From contig JAMWFC010000010.1 of NCBI GenBank assembly GCA_027475525.1, forward strand, positions 62,001-126,000: DNA of 64,000 nt, given 5' to 3'. Source of the DNA: Macrolepiota albuminosa (Eukaryota > Basidiomycota > Agaricomycetes > Agaricales > Agaricaceae). Position 1 is the stretch's first letter; each line of letters begins with the position of its first letter. Shown here piece by piece: positions 11,301 to 21,159 of this stretch. The position numbers were made by a program, and so were the translations under genes. The notes beneath the pieces were generated by a model that saw nothing but the letters and a program-made list of their open reading frames with translations, ran no database searches and was not told the DNA's origin.

Positions 11301-13824
11301 TGCAATAGCAAGATCTTGAATAATAAGATCAGATGTGATAGCATCCAAAGAATGAGGGATAAGCTTTTCAATGCCAGTCATAGCAGTTCCTTTATGATAT
11401 GTAACAAGCATAGCAATATGCTTTCCAAAGGCCACAAGATTTCGATGAGAGCTGGTTGGGATGTTTTTGTATGTCATTGCTGTAAGCTCAGTACCACGTG
11501 CAGGAGATCCTCCAAGCATCTCTGCACGCAAGAGCAACAATCCATGAAACTATGCATAGTCATAAAGCCAATTGCGAAATGCAATAGTATTCCAGAGAGG
11601 TTGACCATCAAGGCCATAAGAAGCAATAAATCGAGCATTGAGTTCTTTGTTACTAAGAACAGCATGCATAAGCTGATCTTGATTGGCAGAGAAAGGATTT
11701 CGAGGATCTGTGATAAAAGAGTAGCCCACAGTGCCATTGCTAAGATCATCTGCAATAGCATCATATAAGAAATGCAAATGCTGTCCACAAAGAATCTTTT
11801 CTTCAAAGATCTGAATAATATCCACTTCTAGTTTGACAAACATAGCTTTGATGTTATCAAATTCAATGCGATTTCCTTTGTATGCCATGGTTTGAAAATG
11901 AATTTGATCTAGCCACCAAATAGCAGGCAAAGCCATTGTAGATTGAGCGACAGTACTGGCACGATGCTGAAGAGATCGAAGAGAGTTGAATGTGGAGTCA
12001 TGTTTTTCTGTAAACCATGAACATAGTTGTTCACAATGCTGTTCATAGGTGGAATTGGATTTGAGTGTTTTGAGACGATGCATTTCTATCATGAAGGTGA
12101 ACCGCATGCAATATTCATAATGTGCGATTGGTCCTGTGATATATTTTGGCTCTTTGAAAGAACCATCATTTTGCAGCATCATAAGTGCCAAACAATTGAT
12201 TGTTGGATCGGAAGATGGTGAAGTATTGGACCAGTACCAGGTATGAGTCCAAAGAGATGTAAGAAGATGGAGTATGCGCATTGATATTTGTTTGATGGGC
12301 TCTTTATTAAGGCTATTTTGCAGTTTAAGCAAGCGATTGTTTTGATGATCTGTAAAATCATAGACCAACAAGCTGCTTTGCCGAAGAAGCATAGCAAGAA
12401 GTCGAATGATACATGATGCATAAGCTCTGATTTGAACTTTATGATCTTGAAACTGTTTAAAGGGCTTGTTGCTTATTCCACTAGATTATTAAATTAATAT
12501 AGATAGAATGTTCAAATATTATTAACATACTGTTTAGCTGGATCAGGTGAAACTAATCTTTGAAGAACTAATTCTGGAACTTTGGCAAAAAGCTGTTCAC
12601 CATCATCATATAGTTGGTATACTGCTTCTGCCAAGCCAGGAAATTCATTTTTTTGAGGCATAGATGCAAGTCCAATAAGAGAAATTATAGAATTTCCCTT
12701 TAAAAGTTGGAGCCAGCCAGTTGATTGAAGAAATGGGCTGATAAGACGTGGATCAAGTCGTTGACCAAGAGGATTTGGATAGACTAGCTGCTGTCTATTA
12801 TGCAAATCTTTGATGATAAAATCTGGTGTAACGGTAGCAGGTGCAGGTGGAAGGTCGATGCGAAAAAAGGATTTATGATCACTGTGATTAAGCTGTTGAG
12901 CTTTGACAGATTGCCAATTTTTTGGCATTAACAAATCAGAGTGTATTTGAGAATGATGTTGTTTCATAGAAGCCAATGATAGATAGATTTTGTCACATTG
13001 AGAACAGAGCAAGGCATCATAGATAGTAAGGCCTTGATAAAAAGGCTTGAGTCCAGGATCCAAATTAGGCAGATCATCCAGTAAGCCATCAATTTCTAGA
13101 AAGACTTCTAGAAGGTTTTCCCAGCAATAATTGGACTTTAAAAGAGGATGTTGATTATAGATGTGGGTTTTGATGTGGATGGGTCGAATGGCAATATGAC
13201 ATTCTAGACATATCAGGCAGCATAATTGTTTGTTATAAACAATGCCAAGAGAGCGAAGATGATTGTATTCCACAAGCTGATCCCAAGTATGACGTTCATT
13301 TTCAGTCTAAAGAAATCAATTAGCTAGTATATAGTAAAGAATAAAAGCTTACTCCTGGATCAATAATGCTACTAGTATCAGAAGAAGATAATAAAACTGG
13401 AGCTGGCAAGTTATATTTCTTTTCAGGATAAAGACCAATTAGCTATAGTATAATAAAATGAGTAAAAGCTTACTAAGTCGGAATTAATGACATTGCTATT
13501 TTCAGATGAATTTAATAAAGCTGGAGCTGGCAAGCTATATTTCTTTTGATTTTGATTTTCAAGATTGTCTACAATCCATGCACATTTAGAATCATGAGCA
13601 TGTTTTTGCAATCCAGTAATGGTTCTGAAAGTATGCCCAGCTGGAACTGTTGAGCATTTGCATAGAAAGTTATTAGTTGTTGGATTTCGAGTTAGTGTAA
13701 CCTTCATATTAGAATATTGAATATCACAAGTTGGTTTACAACTTTGAATATGAATGTCACGTTGAGATTTAGTTTGGAATGTTGCTGAGCAATAGCGACA
13801 AGTAAAGAGAGATTTTGTAGCCAT
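8338..13824 (-). CDS. C2H2/OrsD zinc finger - tyrosine-recombinase-like - RecQ helicase protein
   Basis: Ten exons (13824-13474, 13418-13353, 13306-12531, 12480-10709, 10655-10590, 10540-10496, 10446-10387, 10330-10286, 10237-8977, 8926-8338) join in one frame of 1677 codons. Domains in order: two C2H2-like fingers (residues about 8-100); an OrsD/DUF3505-type zinc finger region (about 150-210, with CCLICLEC and a second finger CSQCDKIYLSLASMKQHHSQ); a helical region to about 705; a domain with R726, K761, R852, H885 and Y894 in tyrosine-recombinase order; a linker made of tiny exons; a RecQ-type helicase (TGAGKT with K1110, DEAH at 1199, a GRGGRDG motif VI) and a Cys/His-rich tail. OrsD plus RecQ is a known arrangement in Agaricomycetes, related in concept to telomere-linked helicases. 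An in-frame TAG at 11552-11550 (codon 708) interrupts it. A start at 13890 would add 22 residues. Confidence 0.85.
11550..11552 (-). other. In-frame TAG codon inside the recombinase/RecQ gene
   Basis: The frame runs WLYDYA, then TAG, then FHGLLLLRAEML, so the reading continues unchanged after the stop. No GT...AG intron removes it. It falls 18 codons before the first recombinase-like arginine (R726), separating the zinc-finger half from the recombinase/helicase half. It is the only lesion over 5 kb of exons. It could be a recent nonsense mutation, a readthrough site or a sequencing error. Confidence 0.85.
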
Positions 13825-14080
13825 GATGCTTATGTAAGCACTGCAAGGATTGCTAAATGTGGAAGGTAGTGGTTTAGAGTCAAGATGCAATTATAGCTAA
13901 AACAGATTTTTATACTTATTTCAATAACAAATATATATAAATAGTTATATATACAAATAGTTATATACAATAAACAAGACTTGATTAAAAGCTTAGTTCA
14001 TATGAGCTGAAAGAAAAAAAGTTGCAAGCAGCTTGATCAAGTTAAAAGAACAGAGTTAATTTTAATTTGCAAATAGTTTT
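13825..14080. promoter_or_regulatory. Presumed promoter/5' region of the recombinase/RecQ gene
   Basis: This AT-rich stretch lies between the gene start (13824 or 13890, minus strand) and the palindrome array. It contains repeats of ATATATAAATAGTTATATA (13930-13970) that could serve as TATA-like elements. The assignment rests on position only. Confidence 0.3.
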
Positions 14081-14990
14081 ATTTAAGCTTATTTAATCTA
14101 GCTAGCAAAATTAAAAAACAAGAATGTGATTCAATCTTGCAGACAGCTTGGTCATAGCTTTAATCAAGCTAAGCTCACAAAGAAATTAAATCAAGCTTGC
14201 AAATAGTTTAGCTAAAATGATAGAGTTGAAATTTTCATTGTAGCTTTGCCACAAACTTGGCATAGCCCAGCTGAACCACTTGAATATTTAAGCAGCTTGG
14301 CTAAAAGCTTGGCTTAGCTAAGGTGCAATATTTGAATTTCTAAATAGCTTTGATAAAAAGTTGGCCAAGCTGAAATATTTGATTTTTAAATAGCTTTGCC
14401 AACAATAATAACAGTAGCTATATTCTAGCTACTTTTTAGATATAGCTTCATTAAAAGCTTGGTCTGGCCAAGCTGAAATACTTAATTTTTAAACAGCTTG
14501 GCCAACAATAATAAGATTGAATGTATTCTAGCTATATTTTGAATATAGCTTGGCTAAAAGCTTGGCCTGGCCAAGCTGAAACACTTGAATGTCTAAATAG
14601 CTTGGCTATAAGCTTGGCTGAAATAATAAATTTGGATGTATTCAAGTTATATTTTGAATATAGCTTGGCTAAAAGCTTGGCCTGGCCAAGCTACAATCTT
14701 TCAATGTCTAAGCAGCTTGGCCAAAAGCTTGGCCTGACCAAGCTAAAATACTTGAATATCTAAATAGCTTGGCCAAAAGCTTGGCCTGGCCAAGCTAAAA
14801 TACTTGAATTTCTAAGCAGCTTGGCTATAAGCTTGGCTGAAATAATAAAATTGGGTGTATTCTAGCTATATTTTGAATATAGCTTGGCTAAAAGCTTGGC
14901 CTGGCAAAGCTGAAAGACTTAAATTTCTCAATAGCTTGGCCAAAAGCTTGGCCAAATGGAAGAAAAATCAAATAAGCAGCTTGGCCAGCT
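14080..14990. repeat. Array of AGCTTGGCC palindromes upstream of the recombinase/RecQ gene
   Basis: The core AGCTTGGCCTGGCCAAGCT is a 9-bp inverted repeat around one base. Clear copies lie at 14559-14577, 14674-14692, 14727-14743 (one change), 14778-14796 and 14893-14911 (one change), each preceded by AGCTTGGC(C/T)AAA. Longer units of roughly 50-115 bp also share a TATTCTAGCTATATTTTGAATATAGCTTGG-type segment, itself partly palindromic. Copies become more diverged toward 14080. The array sits directly 5' of the gene and ends where the gypsy LTR remnant begins. It resembles a subterminal binding-site array; no spacer pattern suggests CRISPR. Confidence 0.8.
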
Positions 14991-15030
14991 TTGCCAAATA
15001 TGACCCATATTTGACTCAAGTATTACACTA

Positions 15031-15087
15031 GGATCTCCCTCTGCCAGCTGTGTGACTGAGCCACAGCCTCTAGAGGTCGCCCTTACA
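15031..15087 (+). repeat. Remnant of the 5' LTR of a Ty3/gypsy element
   Basis: The 57 bp from GGATCTCCCTCTGCC to CCCTTACA are identical or nearly so to the last part of the 3' LTR (ending 21159). The first 320 bp or more of the LTR are missing, so the element is truncated at its 5' end and lacks the promoter on that side. Confidence 0.8.
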
Positions 15088-15088
15088 G

Positions 15089-15242
15089 CAGAACAAGTCT
15101 CTACATTTCGGTCTGGGAGCCCCCTTCAGCCTGCTTGAGCCCTCTCTTGCCCCTTTAGGTCCCTCCAGAACAAGTCTCTACATTTCGGTCTGGGAGCCCC
15201 CTTCAGCCTGCTTGAGCCCTCTCTTGCCCCTTTAGGTCCCTC
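15089..15242 (+). repeat. 77-bp exact tandem duplication (two units)
   Basis: Unit 15089-15165 is followed by an identical unit 15166-15242, both starting CAGAACAAGTCTCTAC. It lies in the leader between the LTR remnant and gag. It is one of five exact 77-bp duplications in the window and is probably an assembly artefact. Confidence 0.9.
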
Positions 15243-15277
15243 CCCACTGGATTACTCCCTGCCCCTCTGTTGCTTCT

Positions 15278-16411
15278 ATGACCCAACCAGCCCCCTCAGA
15301 CACTCCCCTGGACGCTTCTGCCCCTCAGGATGATGCCTGGGGTCGCTTGCTTGCTCTGGAGACTCAGGTGCAGACCACTCAAGCTTCCCTCACCCTCCAC
15401 ACCACCGAACTTGCTGGATTACATCAGGCCACAGACACTATCTCCCATTCCCTTCAGGCCCTCTTAGAGCGCCTCCCCCTCACTCCTACCCCTCTCCAGG
15501 CACCTCCAGTTAGGGCTGGCACACCCCCAGTCCCTCGCTTTGGGGCTTCCCCCCCAGTTCATGCCAATATTCCTCGCCCAGCACTCCCAGATGCATTCAA
15601 TGGTGACCGAGTGATAGGCGAGCGTTTCCTGCAGTCCTGCATCACCTATATTCAGCTCAGTGGTGAGGCTTTCCCCTCTGACGCTCTCAAAATCGCTTGG
15701 GTTCTCTCTTACATGAAGTCTGGGCGAGCTTTGACATACGTGCTACGAGTCTTTTGACGCCCTGGAGGAGTAGAGAGTTTTGGAAGTTGGGATCAGTTTG
15801 AGAAGGAGTTTCGGACAGAGTTCTTCCCCTTGGACCCTGCTAAAGTGGCAGCCCTCACTCTCCGAGATCCTCATCGATATGGGCAGGGGAAGCGGACCCT
15901 AGATGAGTACATCGACTCCTTCAGAGCTCTTGCTGAACAGGCCTGTTATCCGGATGGTCTTCAGCTCTGTCTTACCTTCTGAGATGGCCTCCTTCCCTCT
16001 CTCATGGATCGGATCAACAGCATGGCTGAGGGACGACCTGATGACACGAGTATCAAGACCTGGTATCAGGTAGCACGTGATCAGTGGCAGCTCATGGAGT
16101 TACGACGTGAGCTCCACCGTGGAACCGCCCCTCGCTCCACCCCACAGGCATCTTTTTCTGCTCGTCATCCCATCCAGCCCTCCCTTCCATTTCATGCTCC
16201 ACCCCCAGCTCAGGTATCTGCAGCACGTCCTCTTCCTTTTGGAGTACCTATGGATGTTGATGCCTCTCGTCAATGTTCCTCCCTTCCTCTTCTCTGCTGT
16301 CGCTGTGGAAAGCCTGGTCACTTCGCTCGGTATTGTCCCCAGGGGTTAGAGGTGCACTATCTCTCAGCTTTAGAGCAGGAGGAGCTCCTTCTCCAGCTCC
16401 TTGCTGCCTGA
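15278..16411 (+). pseudogene. gag: Ty3/gypsy gag, decayed
   Basis: The frame opens with MTQPAPSDTPLDASAP and passes through a capsid-like region containing WVLSYMKSGRALTYVLRVF, LDEYIDSFRALAEQA and ARDQWQLMELRREL, then ends with a CCHC zinc knuckle CRCGKPGHFARYC near 16300-16340 that binds RNA in retroelement nucleocapsids. TGA stops interrupt it at 15755-15757 and 15979-15981, without change of frame, and the 3' end is another TGA at 16409-16411. In related elements these positions usually carry Arg, so CGA to TGA change is likely. A poorly conserved Gag-Pol junction follows before the protease region at 16552. Confidence 0.85.
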
Positions 16412-17302
16412 GACGTTTGAGGAAACCCCTCCCCAGATGTACAGACTGAAGCAGAACCCTTGGAGGAGTCCTCGGGTCCTGTGGAAGCTGTAGCAGAACC
16501 ATCAGATGGGTCCTTTGGTTCTGCAGGGGAGGGTTTTCAATAGAGCGATGGATGAGTTGTACGCCTCCGCCGCCTGGTGCTAATCAGTTTACATGTCAAT
16601 CAGTAGAGTCTTCTAATGTATTGCTCCCTGTTCCTGATTCTCTGACTGAAACTGTAAGCACCCCCTCCGACATACAAAATACCCCCTTGGTCCAAGCCTC
16701 AGCTAAGACTTCTTCTCCTCCTTCTCCTGTCCGACGACCACGTGTCCCAGCTTGGGAACGACGCCTTCCCCGTTGCTATGTTGTTGCTTCTACTCCCTCT
16801 CCCAACTCTCTGCGTCTGAATGTGGAGATTGAGACAACTGACACTCAGCAGACTCGAAGCGTCATAGCTCTCTTGGACAGTGGCGCTACTGGACTCTTCC
16901 TAGACACCCATTATGTGGAACAACACCGGCTCACTACCCGTCCCCTCTCTCACCCTATTCTAGTCTATAACATTGATGGTACGCTCAATGAAGCTGGATC
17001 CATCCGCTCAGTGGTGGATTTAGTCCTTCATTATCAGACTCATTCTGAGCGTGCAGTCTTTGCAGTTACCAGCCTAGGAAAGCAGGACATGATACTTGGG
17101 TTCTCCTGGCTGCGTGATCACAATCCTGAGATTGACTGGGCCAAGGGTAAGGTGAGCATGAGCCGCTGCCCTCGACAGTGTTCCACATGTGCCAAGGAAG
17201 TTAGAGAGGAGCGCAGAGAGTCAGTCCGTGAGCGTGCTGCTATCCGGGCTTGCTGAGTTGGACACCTCCCCTTTGCAGACCTCGACCTACTGGATCCTCC
17301 TC

Positions 17303-17456
17303 CCTTGGTGTTCCCTTATAGAGAGGCCCTCTATGAGGACGTTCGAGGTGTAGTGAGTGAAGCCCAGATGGAAGATGGACCTTGGTGTTCCCTTATAGAG
17401 AGGCCCTCTATGAGGACGTTCGAGGTGTAGTGAGTGAAGCCCAGATGGAAGATGGA
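17303..17456 (+). repeat. 77-bp exact tandem duplication (two units)
   Basis: Units 17303-17379 and 17380-17456 are identical, each starting CCTTGGTGTTCCC. The duplication lies between protease and reverse transcriptase and shifts the frame by two bases. Confidence 0.9.
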
Positions 17457-18344
17457 CATGAGGGTGAATTTGGATGCGCTCCTGACCCAGAGTCTCCAGA
17501 TGAGGCTATCAAGACAGGTGATAGGATTTATGCCACTACGTTACGACCTCCACCAACTGTAGCAGAGATCAGAGCTAGCCAAACGACCTCCCAGCGGCTA
17601 GCTCAGGCATTTGCTGCCAACTCTGCTCCTAAGTCGTTCTGAGATGCAGTTCCTCATCACCTGCAAGACTTTGAGGATGTTTTCTCTAAGGCATCATTTG
17701 ACTCCCTGCCAGAGCGTAAGCAGTGGGACCATGCAATTGAGCTTACACCCAATGCTGAGCCCTCTAGCTGCAAGGTCTACCCACTCTCTCCCAGAGAACA
17801 GGATGAGCTTGATGCCTTTTTGCAGGAGAATTTAGACTCTGGTCGCATCCGTCCCTCAAAGTCTCCGATGGCCTCTCCAGTCTTCTTCATTAAGAAGAAG
17901 GATGGATCTCTACGTCTGGTTCAGGACTACCGAGTCTTGAATGCGATGACTGTGAAGAATCGCTACCCCTTACCACTCATTTCAGAGCTTGTCAACAACC
18001 TCCGAGGTGCGTGCTACTTTACCAAGTTGGATGTCCACTGAGGCTACAACAATGTGCGCATCAAAGAAGGAGATGAGTGGAAGGGAGCATTCCAAACAAA
18101 TCGTGGACTCTTTGAACCTCTGGTAATGTTCTTTGGCCTCACTAATAGCCCTGCCACCTTCCAGACCATGATGAATGACATTTTCCGAGACCTCATAGCG
18201 GAAGGTGTTGTGTGCGTATACCTTGACGATATTCTCATCTATACCAAGACTCTAGAGGAGCATCGTCGGATTACGCGCATCGTACTGGAACGTCTTCGCC
18301 AGCACCAGCTCTATCTTAAGCCAGAGAAGTGCGAGTTTGAGCAG

Positions 18345-18498
18345 ACTAAGGTTGAATATCTTGGACTGATCATCTCTCATGGAATGGCTGAGATGGACCC
18401 AGTCAAGGTGGCTGGTGTAGCACTAAGGTTGAATATCTTGGACTGATCATCTCTCATGGAATGGCTGAGATGGACCCAGTCAAGGTGGCTGGTGTAGC
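18345..18498 (+). repeat. 77-bp exact tandem duplication (two units)
   Basis: Units 18345-18421 and 18422-18498 are identical, each starting ACTAAGGTTGAATATC. It falls just after the reverse transcriptase core and is the direct cause of the frame change there; the downstream RNase H frame matches what would follow a single copy. Confidence 0.9.
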
Positions 18499-20775
18499 AG
18501 AGTGGCCAGAGCCTAAGAACAAGAAGGAGGTTCAGGCCTTCCTGGGTTTTACCAACTTCTACCGGAGGTTTATTCAGGATTTCTCACACCATGCCCGGCC
18601 CCTCTTCGATCTCACCACTAAGGACACTCCTTGGCACTGGGATGCAGCACAGCAGACAGCCTTTGATGCCCTCAAGCAGGCAGTCACTTCAAAGCCTGTC
18701 CTCCTATTCCCAGATGACAACTCTCCCTTCCGTGTCAAAGCCAATAGCTCAGATTTTGTTACTGGAGCCGTTCTCTCTCAGCAGTCAAGAGAGGATGGTA
18801 AGTGGCATCCTGTGGCCTTCTACTCCAAGAGTCTCAATGCTGTGGAGCAAAATTATGAGATCCATGACAAGGAGATGCTGGCTATCATTTGGTCATTTGA
18901 GGAGTGGCAACATTTCCTTGAGGGTGCCAGGCATAAATTCGAGGTGTGGACTGATCACAAGAACTTAGAATACTTTTGGACGGCCAAGAAACTTAACCAC
19001 TGACAGGCTTGATGGTCCTTGTATTTGGCCAACTTTGACTTCTCTCTGCATCACAAACCCAGACGGAGCATGGGCAAGCCAGATGCACTTTCTAGGCGAG
19101 CAGATCATGGTTCAGGAGCTAGTGACAATGACAATATTGTACTCCTAAAGCCAGAACTATTTGCTATCTGTGCTCTGGAAGATGTGGTTGGCCAGGGAGA
19201 AGAAGTGAGCATCCTTTGAGACATCTGACGAGGTAACTGGGAGGGTGCTCAAGAAGATCTGGTGGCTAAGGCTGCCATGGCCTTGCATGCTCAAGAGAAA
19301 ACTGGAGTGAAGTCTGTCTGCATTGACAAGTGGTCTTTGGAGAATGGTCTTCTCACCTTCCAGGGACGCATTTATGTCCCCAACCTGCCAGACCTCTGGA
19401 GACGGATTGTGGAGCAGCATCATGACTCTTGAGTTGCAGGATATCCTGGCAGATGGAAGACACTGGAGCTGGTCTTACGGAATTACTGGTGGCCTCAAAT
19501 GTCATGGTATATTGGCTCTTATACCTCCACCTGTGACCTTTGCCTTTGGACTAAGCCTCGTCATCAGCCTCCTATGGGACAGCTTCATCCATTGCCTATC
19601 CCAGCTGAGCGTTGGAGTGTGGCCTCAGTAGACTTTGTTGTTGAGTTACCAGACTCTCATGGATATGACGTGATCATGGTGGTAGTGGATCTCTGTGGCA
19701 AGCATGCTCATTTTATTCCAACCCACACTACCTGCTCAGCCATGGGCACCACCAATCTGTACCGGAAGCATGTCTGGAAACTCCATGGGTTGTTAGATGC
19801 TTACGTTTCCGACCATGGACCTCAGTTTGTGGCAGAGTTTACTAGAGAACTGTATCGCCTCCTCCATGTCAAACTCCACACTTCCACAGCCTACCACCCC
19901 CAATCTGATGGCCAGACTGAGCGTGTCAACCAGGAGCTAGAACAGTATCTCTGGCTCTTCTGCAATGAACGACAGGATGACTGGGATGACCTATTACCAG
20001 AGGCAGAGTTTCAATACAACAACCGTGTACACGCTGCCACCCAGATGTCTCCTTTCCTTCTAGATACTGGTCGACATCCTTGGATGGGACTTGAGCCTTG
20101 TGGACGACCCTCAGAGAATAAAGCTGTCAACAAGTTCATAGATCGGATGAAGGCAGCCCAGGAGGAAGCCAAGGCAGCTTTAGCTAAGGCAAAGGATGAC
20201 ATGGCCCACTACTATGATCGTGGACGAACTCTAGCCCCCAAGTATAAGCCTGGAGATTGAGTCTACCTGGATGCCTCTGACATTGCTACCACCCGACCTT
20301 CTCAGAAGCTCTCTCACCATCGTCTAGGACCCTTTCCTATAGTAAGGCAGGTAGGCCCACTAGCCTATTGACTCAAGCTGCCTAGTGGAATGAGTCGACT
20401 CCATCCAGTCTTCGATGTGGTGAAGCTCTCTCCAGCTCCAGAGGATCCAATCTCAAGTCGATGTCCACAGCCACCTCTATCTCCAGTTCTGGTAGACAAC
20501 TAAGAAGAGTACGAAGTGGAACGAATCCTAGACAGCCGACTCTTTAGGAACAAGCTTTAGTTCAAGGTCAAGTGGAAGGGCTATGGAATTGAGTACATCT
20601 CATAGGAGCCACAAGAGAATGTCCATGCCCCTGCCTTGATCCAGGAATTCTATCAACAGCATCCCAACGCTCCCCGGGCAATCAGAGGCCTCTATTCTCT
20701 TTCCAAGATAGACCAGGCTATCCAGAACTACTTCTATCCAGCACGTTGAGACACCACGCTCTAGAGGGGGGGTGA

Positions 20776-21159
20776 TGTCAAGGGACTCCTCATTTCTTCC
20801 TTTTCTCACTCCTTATCTCTTCACTCTCCCTTCATTCATTCTCTTATTTCTTCTGACATTATTTCATTTTACTGTTTCTATTCTTTCAACACTATCTGTT
20901 AGTACTTGTTTGCACAGTTGTTTGGTTAGTCAATTTTCGAGTTTTTAAGGTTCTGTTGTACTGTACAGTTGTTTCCCACACTTCAGAAGCCCCAGAAGCA
21001 TCCAACCTGACATAGGGAATCCCTAGACTTGTTCTTTTTGGATCTTCCTCTGCCAGGTGAGTAGTTATTATGATATTGTCAGTACGTACTCTAATACACT
21101 TTGGATCTCCCTCTGCCAGCTGTGTGACTGAGCCACAGCCTCTAGAGGTCGCCCTTACA
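20776..21159 (+). repeat. 3' LTR of the Ty3/gypsy element (internally deleted)
   Basis: The LTR begins TGTCAAGGGACTCC directly after a polypurine tract (AGAGGGGGGG, 20764-20773) and ends CCCTTACA. At 384 bp it is 144 bp shorter than the related solo LTR at 59193-59720. The missing part includes the TATA-bearing CTTATATAAGC segment that all three other long copies have, so this LTR has probably lost its promoter. Confidence 0.85.

Larger units (their letters stand above)
16552..20749 (+). pseudogene. pol: Ty3/gypsy chromovirus pol, decayed
   Basis: Domains in order: aspartic protease with the active-site triad in LLDSGATGLFLD (about 16870); reverse transcriptase from about 17780, with the YLDD box at about 18222; RNase H (about 18720-18990, FVTGAVLSQQ, WTDHKNLEYF); integrase with a zinc-binding region ending in CDLC and a DDE core (D in VDFVVELPD, D in YVSDHGPQF, E in TERVNQELEQ; 19630-19960); and a C-terminal chromodomain-like segment (FKVKWKGYGIEY, about 20550). 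At least ten in-frame stops, mostly TGA, break it, and two 77-bp duplications (17303-17456, 18345-18498) shift the frame. Integrase chromodomains target insertion to heterochromatin. The copy is not functional. Confidence 0.9.

Noticed and set aside
8338..13824. Starship captain (DUF3435) or Helitron
   Set aside because: The recombinase-like domain is embedded in an OrsD-RecQ protein and I see none of the surrounding DUF3435 features; there is no Rep motif and the helicase is RecQ-like, not Pif1-like.
14080..14990. CRISPR array
   Set aside because: Units are palindromic, of variable spacing and diverged, without unique spacers; the genome is eukaryotic.
19157..19423. Minus-strand ORF inside pol
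   Set aside because: It is a shadow of the plus-strand integrase region.
15278..20749. Use of TGA as a Trp codon (alternative code) in the gypsy element
   Set aside because: Most TGA positions are Arg in related elements from memory, and nuclear genes nearby read normally, so decay explains them better.
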